A stretch of 64,000 nucleotides of DNA from UBA7067 sp051880615. Lineage in GTDB: Bacteria > Bacillota > Clostridia > Oscillospirales > Acutalibacteraceae. Of this stretch, positions 32,426-40,458 are shown piece after piece. The position numbers and the translations under genes were made by a program. The stretch is from assembly GCA_051880615.1 (NCBI GenBank), contig JBJEOH010000019.1:1-64000 (forward strand). Direction: 5' to 3'. How positions within the stretch are numbered: the stretch's first letter is position 1; each line of letters opens with the position of its first letter. The notes under the pieces were generated by a model. That model was not told where the DNA came from and did no database searches. It saw nothing but the letters and a program-made list of their open reading frames with translations.

Positions 32426-33718
32426 GTGAAAAAAAACGGTACTTCCGCCGCGCCGCTTATTATAGCCTTGGCTGTGATTATCGGCGTGGTAGGAATAATG
32501 TGGAAATTCAACGCAGGCAAAAATTTTGCCGCGCAAAGCAAGGAAACAAGCCCCACCTCAAGTATAGCTCAGAGTGAAACGGACAGCACCGAAAGCAAAG
32601 CGATACAGACTGCCGCTGTCACAAACGGAGATGACGAGATGCTTGCCGTATGGGTTCCGTATATGTCCTTAAGTGTTGAGGACGACCCAAGCGAAGAAGC
32701 CTTTAAGAAAAAATTCGATAATATCGTGAGCGTTGCAAAAGCTCACAAAATGAACGCACTGATTGTGCAGATACGACCGTTCGGTGATTCAATGTATATG
32801 TCGGATTATTTCCCGTTTTCGCATATACTGACAGGCACTCAGGGCGAGGACCCCGGATATGACGCACTGAAATATATGGTTGAAAAGACGCACGAAAGCG
32901 GTCTTGAATTTCACGCATGGATTAATCCGCTGAGAATAAAGGTAAGCGAAACACCGCGTGAAATTTCACAGTACAGTCCGTACAGCCTGTGGCAGAGTGA
33001 CGATGACGAAAGCAACGACCGCTACACTATGGAGTATGACGGAGGTATTTACTTAAATCCTGCATACGAAAAGGTGCGCGAATATATTGTAGACTCTGTC
33101 AAGGAGGTTGTATCAAGGTACGAGGTTGACGGAGTTCAGTTTGATGATTATTTCTATCCCGACGAAAGCGAGGAATACGACAGTCAGGAATATGAAAGCT
33201 ATGTAAGCTCCCTTGATAACAGCGACAACGCTATGTCACAGCCTGAGTGGAGAACAGCCAACATAAACGCCCTTATCAGCGGAGTATACAGCGGAATAAA
33301 GTCATCAAACAGCGAGGTTGTTTTCGGCATATCGCCGCAGGGAAATATTGACAACGATTTAAAGATGGGCGCAGATGTCTACACCTGGGGCAGCACCGAC
33401 GGCTACTGTGACTATTTGTGTCCGCAGAATTATTTCAGCGAAGCCAACAGTGCGCTTTCATATAACAACGCTGTTGAAAACTGGCGTGAGCTTGTGACAA
33501 ACAAGAACACCAAGCTCTATATCGGGCTGGGATTATACAAGGCCGGCAGTGACGCTGACGACGGCACATGGCTTGACAGCGACGAAAATTTAAAAAATCA
33601 GATTGAATACGGCAGACAGCAGGAGGCCGACGGGTTTATGTTTTATTCGTTTGATTATTTAGACAGCGAACAGACGCAGGCAGAGGTTGAAAATGTTATG
33701 AAGTATTTGGGTGAGTAA
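32426..33718 (+). CDS. GHL10/DUF187-type glycoside hydrolase-like secreted protein
   Basis: A 430-residue protein with an N-terminal membrane anchor or signal (KNGTSAAPLIIALAVIIGVVGIM), a Ser/Thr/Glu-rich linker to about residue 70 and a TIM-barrel domain of the GHL10 type. Landmarks are NALIVQIRPFGDSMY, LEFHAWINPLRI, VDGVQFDDYFYP and GISPQGNIDND. Such proteins are thought to act on cell-wall or other glycans; catalytic acids are not established. A GTG start with AAGGATG upstream is used. Repeat copy e lies between its stop codon and that of convergent mtaB. Confidence 0.88.
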   Translation: MKKNGTSAAPLIIALAVIIGVVGIMWKFNAGKNFAAQSKETSPTSSIAQSETDSTESKAIQTAAVTNGDDEMLAVWVPYMSLSVEDDPSEEAFKKKFDNIVSVAKAHKMNALIVQIRPFGDSMYMSDYFPFSHILTGTQGEDPGYDALKYMVEKTHESGLEFHAWINPLRIKVSETPREISQYSPYSLWQSDDDESNDRYTMEYDGGIYLNPAYEKVREYIVDSVKEVVSRYEVDGVQFDDYFYPDESEEYDSQEYESYVSSLDNSDNAMSQPEWRTANINALISGVYSGIKSSNSEVVFGISPQGNIDNDLKMGADVYTWGSTDGYCDYLCPQNYFSEANSALSYNNAVENWRELVTNKNTKLYIGLGLYKAGSDADDGTWLDSDENLKNQIEYGRQQEADGFMFYSFDYLDSEQTQAEVENVMKYLGE

Positions 33719-33778
33719 AGGCTTGAACAACTGCGGTGCTTGCACCGCCTGCCGTTCCCTGCAACCTTGTTTCAAGCA

Positions 33779-33857
33779 TTTCTTAATTCAAAGAGCCGCT
33801 TTGCGGCTCTTACCACAATTATTCATCATTCATTATTCATTACGCAGCAAAGCTGCG
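33779..33857 (+). repeat. Dispersed hairpin-heptamer element, copy e
   Basis: The cleanest copy: TCTTAATTCAA, hairpin 1 GAGCCGC-ttt-GCGGCTC (33793-33809), linker TACCACAA, heptamers ATTATTC-ATCATTC-ATTATTC (33817-33837) and hairpin 2 CGCAGC-aaa-GCTGCG (33843-33857). The heptamers and hairpin 2 encode the end of mtaB on the other strand. Just upstream, GCGGTGC-tt-GCACCGC and the shared 20-base module (33754-33773) may be a further part. Confidence 0.9.
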
Positions 33858-35140
33858 CCTACGCACCCCTCGCCCATTACCTCGTCAAGGCGCACATCGA
33901 GAATTTGATTTGACAAATCCTCATCGGTTTTAACATAAACCTGAGTGTAGTTCATTGTATAACCCTCAAATAGTCCGTCGGGGCGGCGTGTTTCAAAAAG
34001 CACCTTCTCGGTTTTTCCGAGCTGTGAACGCAAAAAGGCTTGGTGAAGCTTTTCAGTTTCCTGTATCATCAGCTTTGAACGCTTGTCCTTGTCGCTTTTC
34101 TGTACCTGATTCTGCGCCCTGTCGGCGACAGTTCCCGGTCTGCGTGAATATGCAAAGGTATGCACTTTAGCAAAGCCAACTCTTTTCACAAATTCAAGTG
34201 AGCTTTCAAACTCATCCTCATCTTCACCCGGAAAGCCAACCATAACATCTGTGGTAATTGCGCAGTTGTCAAAGTGCTTTCTTAGGTTTTCGACAATGTG
34301 CATATATTCATCTGAGTTATAGTGCCTGTTCATTCTTTTAAGCGTTGCGTCACAGCCGCTTTGCAGCGACAAATGGAACTGCGGGCAGAGCTTTTCCTGC
34401 TTTGCAAGGCGTTTTATGGTTTCCTCATCCATTCTCTCGGGTTCAAGCGAGCCTAAGCGGACGCGCTTGATACCGTCAACAGAGCAGGCACATTCAATAG
34501 CGTCGGCAAGGTTGATACCGCCTAAATCGTTTCCGTAAGCCGACAGATTTATGCCGACCAGCACGACCTCAAGATAACCCTTTTCAGCCAGAGCTTCAAG
34601 CTCGGCTTTAAGGTCAGCAAGCGGCTTTGAACGCACTCTTCCGCGTGCATACGGAATAATGCAGTATGAACAAAAGCGGTTGCAGCCGTCCTCTATCTTA
34701 ACAAATGCTCTTGTCCTATCGTTAAACGAGCTTACCACCTGCATTTGCTCAAATTTCACATCATCCTCGTGTGGTTCGATTTTGATGATCCGGCGGGGAT
34801 TTTTCATATAATCGTTTATCAGCGGAATCAAATCATTGCGGCATTTATTGCCCATTATTATATCAGCGCTGTCAAAGTTTTTAAGCTCATCGGGGAACGC
34901 CTGCGGCATACAGCCTGTTAGAACGGTAATTACGCCCGGATTTTCACGCTTTATTTTTCTCATCATTTTAAGCGCCTTGCTGTCGCTTACTGCTGTAACA
35001 GTGCAGGAATTAACTATAACTATATCGGCATTTCTATAATTTTGCTCAAAATCAAAGCCGGCGCACATCATTGCGTCAGACATAACCTGACTTTCATATT
35101 GATTAACTTTACAGCCCAAGGTTATAACAGAAAAATTCAT
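33833..35140 (-). CDS. mtaB: tRNA t6A37 methylthiotransferase MtaB
   Basis: MtaB adds a methylthio group to t6A37 of tRNAs reading ANN codons. The 435-residue protein has the N-terminal UPF0004 domain with Cys residues in TLGCKVNQYE, VNSCTVTA and TGCMPQ for the auxiliary cluster, the radical SAM motif CNRFCSYCIIPYARG and a C-terminal TRAM-like domain. TLGCKVNQ rather than a MiaB/RimO start supports MtaB. The last residues, VGAALLRNE, and the TAA stop are encoded by repeat copy e, so the native C-terminus has probably been replaced or extended by an insertion. Confidence 0.95.
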   Translation of the reverse strand: MNFSVITLGCKVNQYESQVMSDAMMCAGFDFEQNYRNADIVIVNSCTVTAVSDSKALKMMRKIKRENPGVITVLTGCMPQAFPDELKNFDSADIIMGNKCRNDLIPLINDYMKNPRRIIKIEPHEDDVKFEQMQVVSSFNDRTRAFVKIEDGCNRFCSYCIIPYARGRVRSKPLADLKAELEALAEKGYLEVVLVGINLSAYGNDLGGINLADAIECACSVDGIKRVRLGSLEPERMDEETIKRLAKQEKLCPQFHLSLQSGCDATLKRMNRHYNSDEYMHIVENLRKHFDNCAITTDVMVGFPGEDEDEFESSLEFVKRVGFAKVHTFAYSRRPGTVADRAQNQVQKSDKDKRSKLMIQETEKLHQAFLRSQLGKTEKVLFETRRPDGLFEGYTMNYTQVYVKTDEDLSNQILDVRLDEVMGEGCVGAALLRNE

Positions 35141-35195
35141 TGGTAAATTCCGTCCTTTAATGATAAAAAAGATTTTTTTACATTCCGAATGATGA

Positions 35196-35216
35196 ATTCA
35201 AACTGACAATTTGAAT
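35196..35216. promoter_or_regulatory. Inverted repeat upstream of mtaB
   Basis: ATTCAAA-ctgacaa-TTTGAAT lies 55 bases before the mtaB start in the roughly 250-base gap to the HPr-like gene. It could be an operator or a transcript hairpin. Confidence 0.3.
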
Positions 35217-35325
35217 ATAATAATACCGCCCAGGATTTTTGAGCAGAACAAATTAACGGTTGCTGATAATAAATTGTACCAGATAGCATTAAATTTAGAC
35301 AATAAAGTAAAATTTTCCTTAGGAA

Positions 35326-35354
35326 TTGAATTTTTAAAGCATCAGTGATAAAAT
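35326..35354 (+). promoter_or_regulatory. SigA-type promoter of the HPr-like gene
   Basis: TTGAAT, 17-bp spacer, TAAAAT, 35 bases before the ATG. Confidence 0.8.
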
Positions 35355-35389
35355 ATTGTTAATCACTTAATTTTGCAGGGGGATTTTTT

Positions 35390-35629
35390 ATGTACTCGAA
35401 AACTATTGCTATTCCTGATCTGGAGTCAGCAAAAAAATTCGTTAACATTACAAACAAATTCAGTGATGCTACGATGAAAATTACAAGCGGCTATTATGTA
35501 ATTGATCCGCGTTCAATTATGGGGGTGCTCAGCTTAGAGCTTAACAAGCCGGTTCAGTTTGAGGCTTGCGACAATGTACCGATCGAGCTTATTTCTGAAA
35601 TTTCGCAGTTTGAGGTACAGCAGGGCTGA
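35390..35629 (+). CDS. HPr-like protein without the catalytic histidine
   Basis: A 79-residue HPr/Crh-fold protein. The stretch YYVIDPRSIMGVLSLELNKPVQFE matches the regulatory Ser46 region of HPr (KSIMGVMSL). The region where HPr has the active-site His15 reads KKFVNITNKFSD and contains no His at all, so it cannot act as a PTS phosphocarrier. It may be a Crh-like regulatory partner or a protein with another role. AGGGGGA precedes the ATG. It is a single-gene unit with its own promoter and a following hairpin. Confidence 0.85.
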   Translation: MYSKTIAIPDLESAKKFVNITNKFSDATMKITSGYYVIDPRSIMGVLSLELNKPVQFEACDNVPIELISEISQFEVQQG

Positions 35630-35672
35630 GTCAACAACTATTATAATTTTGAGTTATCAAAAAGTCAATAAG

Positions 35673-35704
35673 AAACCGCCGCAGAACATTATCTGCGGCG
35701 GTTT
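35673..35704 (+). terminator. Hairpin after the HPr-like gene
   Basis: AAACCGCCGCAGA / TCTGCGGCGGTTT with a 6-base loop. The T run after it is weak, but the stem is strong. Confidence 0.7.
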
Positions 35705-35721
35705 CTGTATAATAAAATATT

Positions 35722-35757
35722 ACGGGAGCTGTCGCAGGGGCAGCTCCCGTTTTGTTT
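35722..35757. terminator. Terminator between HPr-like gene and amylase
   Basis: ACGGGAGCTG / CAGCTCCCGT with a 9-base loop, TTTTGTTT on the plus strand and a T-rich run on the minus strand. It serves the convergent genes. Confidence 0.8.
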
Positions 35758-35763
35758 AAATTA

Positions 35764-38145
35764 TCAGAGTAATCCCAAAATATACTTCTGAAGTTTGATA
35801 GCGTCTATAAGCTTAATCTCACAATCGCCGTCAAGGTCGCCGGCATACTTTTGCTTCTTATCAAGAACAGTGAGATTTATTGAGGACTTGTTTGCAAGAA
35901 CTGCATCCATAAGGTTTATCTTGCAATCGCCGTTTACATCGCCGAAGCTGTAAGGCTCGCACGGGTCTGCCGGAGCAGGCTCACCGGTGTAGTTCATCCA
36001 GCTGCCCTTTGTCCAAACCATGCTTCCGATTATATCAAAGCCGCCTGCCTCACGGTTTTTCGCCTTTGTTGCTGAACCGTAGTTTACTACTGTTGCAGGA
36101 ACAGTTCTGCCGTCAAGACCGGTAATAACCGGACCCTCGTTGAACTTTACAACCGCAGTGTTGCTCGGAAGCTCAGCCTTAACATATGTAGTGCCGGGAA
36201 CCTTAGTCATAAGGAAGCCGGGATATACCTGAGGTTCGCCGTTTTCACCCAAAACAGGCTTGCCGTCTGCATCTTTAGCATATACATAAATTCCCGGTGA
36301 TGATACATCGTCCCAGTCCTCGTTGCCCTTTGTGTCAAAGTAAGCAACTATCGGAGCGTCGGGATTCTTCTTCTGGATTGTGTATGTATCAGTGATAGTA
36401 CCCGAAGCGTTTTCAGCCTTAACTGTAACTGTGATTTCCTCGCCGTATTGTACATTGACTCCGATAACTGCCTCAATACCTTTTATCGAAGGTGTATCAG
36501 CACCAGGGTCTGTCAAAACATAATCTACTGACTGACCGTCTACGAGAATATCGAAAGAAGTAATATCGTCTGCATCATACTTGCAGGCAAACTTTGCTGT
36601 TTCTCCCTCAAATGAAAGGTCTGTATCAGATGTTGCTACAGCTTCGTCGTTGAGATAAGCGTCAACAACAGGAGCTGAGGTTTCAGGTGTGTATAGAACA
36701 GCAACTGAGGTTGCCGGAACAGTACCGCTGAGAACGCCGTTTGTTACAGTGAATTCTGCGCCTGTTACCTGATCTGTGTATGTACCGTCAGCAAGAGTTG
36801 TCTGAAGATTTGCTGCGTAGTCGGTTGAGCCGTAGTTTGTAACAACTATACCTGTTGTACCTCTCTGAACAGCGAACAACTTTGTGTCGGTGTAAAGCTT
36901 CTCAGGCTGACCCTCAAACTGATTCTTAAACTGATTAACTGCAACTACTGAAGAATTCTGCCATGTAAGGTTTCCGGGACCGCCCATAAGCTCGTCATAA
37001 GCGATTGTATATCCTCCGGCAACCTGACCGCGCTTTTCGTGCTCCGGTCTTACAAGGTAAAGAGCCGGTGCGTTTTCTCTTGCACCGATAATACCCCAAC
37101 CGAGGATAACCTGTGCAGCCTTAAGCTTTGACTGAGCTGTAACCCAGTTGTCGTGTGATTCAACCCAAAGAACAAGGTCAGAAGCGTCTGCACCTTTAAC
37201 ATTGTAGCTGATAAGAGCAGATGAGTTTGTGCCTGCCGCAGCAGTACGAACCTTTGTGCCGTAATCACTGTCGGTAATTCTCATATATTGTGTATAATTC
37301 TTTGAGTCTGTACCGAAGGGAGCGAGAACCTCACCGTAAATGAATATATTCGGATTAAGCTCTTTAGCATAAGAGGTTACATTCTTCCAGAAGTCACTTG
37401 CAAATTCATAGCCTTTTACAGGCTCGTCCGTGTCAAGCTCAATGTGCTTTGCTGCGTCAAAACGGAAGCCGTCTGCGCCGTAATCAATGCACTCCTTGAG
37501 AAGCGACTTAACATATGACTGAACCTTCTCATTTGCGGTGTTAAGGTCAGGAATACCGCTTAAGGTATACTGAGTCATACCATAACGGGTAGCATCGCTG
37601 GTAGTTTTTGATGTCTGATGCCAGCAGTCGGGATCATCGCGCAAATCAGCGATAACCGAATCGTCAACCTCACCGGCAACACCGGTATTTGACTGAGCCA
37701 TATGGTTTGCAACAATATCAACTATTATCTTCACGCCATACTTTTCAGCCTCGTCGCACATAGCCTTGAAATCAGCCTTTGTGCCGTAGCCGTTGCCGAT
37801 TTCGAAGTTAATCGGCTGGTATGTAACCCACCAGTCACAGGCATAGGTTGAGGAGTTGATTGTACCCTTATTGCCCTGAACCGGAGAAACCTGAACGCTT
37901 GTATAGCCTGCTTCGGCTATATCCTTCATATACTTAGTAACATCGTTGAAGTACCAGTTAAATGCATGAAGAATGTTACCACCCTCGATGTCTGAGGCAA
38001 GGTTATAACCCGTGTTTTGGTTTTCAACCGCTGAAGCGTCGGCATTATCATCGGCGGCAGTTACAGTAACAGGAATTACTGCGCAGCTTGCAGCCATAAC
38101 AACAGCCAATGAAGCGCTTATAAGCGATTTTTTTGAAAATCTCAT
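35764..38145 (-). CDS. Secreted GH13 alpha-amylase with CBM26-like and dockerin domains
   Basis: A 793-residue extracellular starch-degrading enzyme. A signal peptide covers about residues 1-30. The GH13 catalytic domain (about 50-490) has region I DIVANH (143-148), the nucleophile Asp230 in GFRFDAAKH, the acid/base Glu272 in IYGEVLA and Asp332 in ESHDNW. The FRFDAAKHIEL stretch resembles the AmyE-like subfamily. An Ig-like linker region (about 490-595) is followed by a starch-binding domain like CBM26 (about 597-720). Residues 735-793 are a type I dockerin with two calcium loops (DVNGDCKINLMDA and DLDGDCEIKLIDA). The dockerin predicts attachment to a cohesin scaffold, as in the amylosome of Ruminococcus bromii. 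Confidence 0.93.
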   Translation of the reverse strand: MRFSKKSLISASLAVVMAASCAVIPVTVTAADDNADASAVENQNTGYNLASDIEGGNILHAFNWYFNDVTKYMKDIAEAGYTSVQVSPVQGNKGTINSSTYACDWWVTYQPINFEIGNGYGTKADFKAMCDEAEKYGVKIIVDIVANHMAQSNTGVAGEVDDSVIADLRDDPDCWHQTSKTTSDATRYGMTQYTLSGIPDLNTANEKVQSYVKSLLKECIDYGADGFRFDAAKHIELDTDEPVKGYEFASDFWKNVTSYAKELNPNIFIYGEVLAPFGTDSKNYTQYMRITDSDYGTKVRTAAAGTNSSALISYNVKGADASDLVLWVESHDNWVTAQSKLKAAQVILGWGIIGARENAPALYLVRPEHEKRGQVAGGYTIAYDELMGGPGNLTWQNSSVVAVNQFKNQFEGQPEKLYTDTKLFAVQRGTTGIVVTNYGSTDYAANLQTTLADGTYTDQVTGAEFTVTNGVLSGTVPATSVAVLYTPETSAPVVDAYLNDEAVATSDTDLSFEGETAKFACKYDADDITSFDILVDGQSVDYVLTDPGADTPSIKGIEAVIGVNVQYGEEITVTVKAENASGTITDTYTIQKKNPDAPIVAYFDTKGNEDWDDVSSPGIYVYAKDADGKPVLGENGEPQVYPGFLMTKVPGTTYVKAELPSNTAVVKFNEGPVITGLDGRTVPATVVNYGSATKAKNREAGGFDIIGSMVWTKGSWMNYTGEPAPADPCEPYSFGDVNGDCKINLMDAVLANKSSINLTVLDKKQKYAGDLDGDCEIKLIDAIKLQKYILGLL

Positions 38146-38176
38146 TGTATTGACCTCCTAAATAAATATGTCTTAA

Positions 38177-38205
38177 TTATATACTTTTCTTTTATAAAAT
38201 TCAAT
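38177..38205 (-). promoter_or_regulatory. SigA-type promoter of the amylase gene
   Basis: TTGAAT, 17-bp spacer, TATAAT on the minus strand, followed by AGGAGG seven bases before the ATG. No clear cre site is seen. Confidence 0.85.
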
Positions 38206-38220
38206 TAAATATGAACAATA

Positions 38221-38264
38221 AAAACGGGTGTTTAAGCAATTCGTTAAATTACCCAAACACCCGT
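38221..38264 (-). terminator. Terminator of the his operon
   Basis: AAACGGGTGTTT / AAACACCCGTTT with a loop of about 20 bases, followed by TTTTATTGTT on the minus strand, 32 bases after hisE. Confidence 0.85.
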
Positions 38265-38295
38265 TTGTTTTAATGTGAAAAATTACCAAATCAAA

Positions 38296-38625
38296 TTATG
38301 AGTTTTTGTCTACCTGATGAAAGGTTTTGAGGTTGCCTGTCTTTTCCGACCTCTTGTCAAGCTCGGCTAAAACATCCTCAAGCGGAATACCCATTTCAAC
38401 CATAAGCACGGTAAGATGGTACATCAGGTCGCAGATTTCGTAAACAGTTTCACCGTTATCGCTATTTTTAGCGGCAATTATTGTTTCACTGCACTCCTCG
38501 CCAACCTTTTTCAAAATCTTATCTCTGCCCTTGTCGAACAGATAGCAGGTGTAAGAACCCTCCTGCGGATTTTTTTTACGGCTGACTACTGTGGCATACA
38601 GTGCCTCCAAAACGCTGTCGTTCAT
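38296..38625 (-). CDS. hisE: Phosphoribosyl-ATP pyrophosphatase
   Basis: HisE hydrolyses phosphoribosyl-ATP to phosphoribosyl-AMP, step 2 of histidine synthesis. The 109-residue all-helical protein has the MazG-like metal site residues in VGEECSETIIAAKN and YEICDLMYHLTVLM. It is the last gene of the operon and separate from hisI, unlike the fused HisIE of many bacteria. AAGGAGAAA precedes the ATG. Confidence 0.95.
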   Translation of the reverse strand: MNDSVLEALYATVVSRKKNPQEGSYTCYLFDKGRDKILKKVGEECSETIIAAKNSDNGETVYEICDLMYHLTVLMVEMGIPLEDVLAELDKRSEKTGNLKTFHQVDKNS

Positions 38626-38643
38626 ATTTTTTCTCCTTATCCT

Positions 38644-38964
38644 TTATTTTAATTTGGTGTAAAAGCAACTGTGATTACCCGTGTGACAGGCGGCGCCTGT
38701 CTGCTCTACCGTTACTAAAATAGTGTCGTCGTCACAGTCGGAATAAATGTCAATCACCTTTTGCAGATGTCCCGATGTTGCGCCCTTGTTCCAAAGCTCC
38801 TGTCTTGAACGGCTGTAAAACCATGTGTAGCCCGTTTCAAAGGTTTTCTGTATTGATTCACGGTTCATATAAGCGAGCATCAGAACCTCGCCTGTTGACT
38901 TTTCCTGAACTATAGCAGGAACAAGGTCTGATTTTTTAAAAAATCTGTCGTAATCTATATCCAT
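38644..38964 (-). CDS. hisI: Phosphoribosyl-AMP cyclohydrolase
   Basis: HisI opens the purine ring of phosphoribosyl-AMP, step 3. The 106-residue protein shows the metal-binding Asp cluster and Cys residues in YSDCDDDTILVTVEQTGAAC and HTGNHSCFY, and the substrate segment TWFYSRSRQELWNKGATSGH. It starts four bases after hisA and ends 18 bases before hisE, so the three genes are read as one unit. Confidence 0.95.
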   Translation of the reverse strand: MDIDYDRFFKKSDLVPAIVQEKSTGEVLMLAYMNRESIQKTFETGYTWFYSRSRQELWNKGATSGHLQKVIDIYSDCDDDTILVTVEQTGAACHTGNHSCFYTKLK

Positions 38965-38968
38965 ATTA

Positions 38969-39700
38969 TTACTCCGTTTTCTCTACTCTGTGGCTGATTT
39001 TGATAGCGTCGCTGAGCTTCAAATCGCCTGTATAGATTGCCTTGCCTGCGATTGCACCGTAAATATTAAGCTCGGCAAGATTTATAATATCCTTAAGGTT
39101 TGACACACCGCCGCTTGCGATAATGTCGCAGCTTACGGAAGCCTTAAGCTCATCAAGCTGAACAAGGTTCGGGCCTGACAGCATACCGTCCTTTGAAATA
39201 TCGGTGAAAATAATTTTTGAAACGCCGATTTTCTCCATCTCTTTTGCAAGTGTGATAAAGTCAACGCCCGAATTGTCAAGCCAGCCTTCGGCGCAAGCCA
39301 AGCCGTCCTTTGCGTCAATTCCGACGGCAATTTTTTCACCGTATTTATTCACCGCGTCAACAACAAGCTGCTTGTTCTTAACGGCGGCAGAGCCTAAAAT
39401 TACTCTTGCTGCACCGTTTTCAAGATAAAAATCGACAGCCTCCATATCTCTGATGCCTCCGCCGACCTCGACATCAAGACTCGTTTGCTCACACACACGC
39501 AGGATAATCTCGTGATTTTTTCTGATACCGTCCTTTGCGCCGTCAAGATCAACCATATGAATCCAAGAAGCGCCCTGCTCCTGAAAGGCAAGCGCAGTTT
39601 CAAGCGGACTTTCCGCCACCTTATGTACTGTTGAATAATCGCCCTTGAGCAGGCGTACGCAGTTTCCGTCTTTTAAATCTATTGCAGGTAAAACTATCAT
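38969..39700 (-). CDS. hisA: ProFAR isomerase
   Basis: HisA isomerises the ProFAR intermediate, step 4. The 243-residue beta/alpha barrel begins MIVLPAIDLKDGNCVRL and has the catalytic Asp residues in AIDLKDG and ISKDGMLSGPN, and phosphate sites in VEVGGGIRD and IIASGGVSN. The ATG at 39700 starts the conserved sequence and follows GGAAGGGG; an ATG seven codons earlier is less suitable. hisF, the usual next gene, is absent. The gap to hisB holds repeat copy f in place of hisH. Confidence 0.95.
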   Translation of the reverse strand: MIVLPAIDLKDGNCVRLLKGDYSTVHKVAESPLETALAFQEQGASWIHMVDLDGAKDGIRKNHEIILRVCEQTSLDVEVGGGIRDMEAVDFYLENGAARVILGSAAVKNKQLVVDAVNKYGEKIAVGIDAKDGLACAEGWLDNSGVDFITLAKEMEKIGVSKIIFTDISKDGMLSGPNLVQLDELKASVSCDIIASGGVSNLKDIINLAELNIYGAIAGKAIYTGDLKLSDAIKISHRVEKTE

Positions 39701-39789
39701 AATATTCAATTCCCCTTCCAAATATATAGCTGCTAAAGCTGTTATAACTGTTTTTTCATATACTTTATTTCAGAGTTAAAAACATATTT

Positions 39790-39870
39790 ATTAATTCAAA
39801 GAGCCGCAAAGCGGCGACAACCACAATTATTCTTTATTCATTATTCTTTGTGTTTAGCAAAGCTAAACAC
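39790..39870 (+). repeat. Dispersed hairpin-heptamer element, copy f
   Basis: TTAATTCAAAGA, hairpin 1 GCCGC-aaa-GCGGC (39803-39815), linker GACAACCACAA, heptamers ATTATTC-TTTATTC-ATTATTC (39827-39847) and hairpin 2 GTGTTTAGC-aaa-GCTAAACAC (39850-39870). Hairpin 2 touches the hisB stop codon without a gap. It lies inside the his operon. Confidence 0.9.
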
Positions 39871-40458
39871 TCAAAGCACTCCCTTGGTCGAAAGAGTTTT
39901 TCCACCCTCTGTTTTTTCGGCGGCACACGCAAGAGCATGAGCGAATGCCTTGAATATTGCTTCTATTATATGATGGCTGTTTGCGCCGTATTCGCATTTT
40001 ATATGGAGTGTTATTCCCGCATTAAAGGCAAGCGCACGGAAAAACTCCTCTGTCATACAGCAATCAAAGCCGCCGACTGTTGCCTGCGGCATTTCAGCCT
40101 TAAACACAAGAAACGGTCTGCCGCTTATGTCAATGCTTGCAAACGCAAGGGCTTCGTCCATTGGGATAAAAAAGCTGCCGTAGCGCTTGATACCCGATTT
40201 ATCTCCGAAAGCCTTTGAAAGCGCCTGACCAAGAACAATGCCGACATCCTCGACAGTGTGGTGGCAGTCAACCTGCAAGTCGCCCTTTGCCCTTACTGTA
40301 AGGGCGATTCCCGAATGCATTGCGAGAGCCGTCAGCATATGGTCAAAAAAGCCTATGCCCGTATCAATGGAGATATTGCCGCCGTCTAAATCAACGGCTA
40401 CAAAAATTTCCGTTTCCTTTGTCGTACGCTCAACAGCAGCGTTTCTCATTTTAATCAA
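39871..40458 (-). CDS. hisB: Imidazoleglycerol-phosphate dehydratase
   Basis: HisB dehydrates imidazoleglycerol phosphate, step 6. The 195-residue single-function form carries the duplicated manganese-binding His motifs FFDHMLTALAMHSG, DCHHTVEDVGIVLG, HIKCEYGANSHHIIEAIFKAFA. The start overlaps the end of hisC by four bases. The stop codon is directly followed by hairpin 2 of repeat copy f. Confidence 0.95.
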   Translation of the reverse strand: MIKMRNAAVERTTKETEIFVAVDLDGGNISIDTGIGFFDHMLTALAMHSGIALTVRAKGDLQVDCHHTVEDVGIVLGQALSKAFGDKSGIKRYGSFFIPMDEALAFASIDISGRPFLVFKAEMPQATVGGFDCCMTEEFFRALAFNAGITLHIKCEYGANSHHIIEAIFKAFAHALACAAEKTEGGKTLSTKGVL

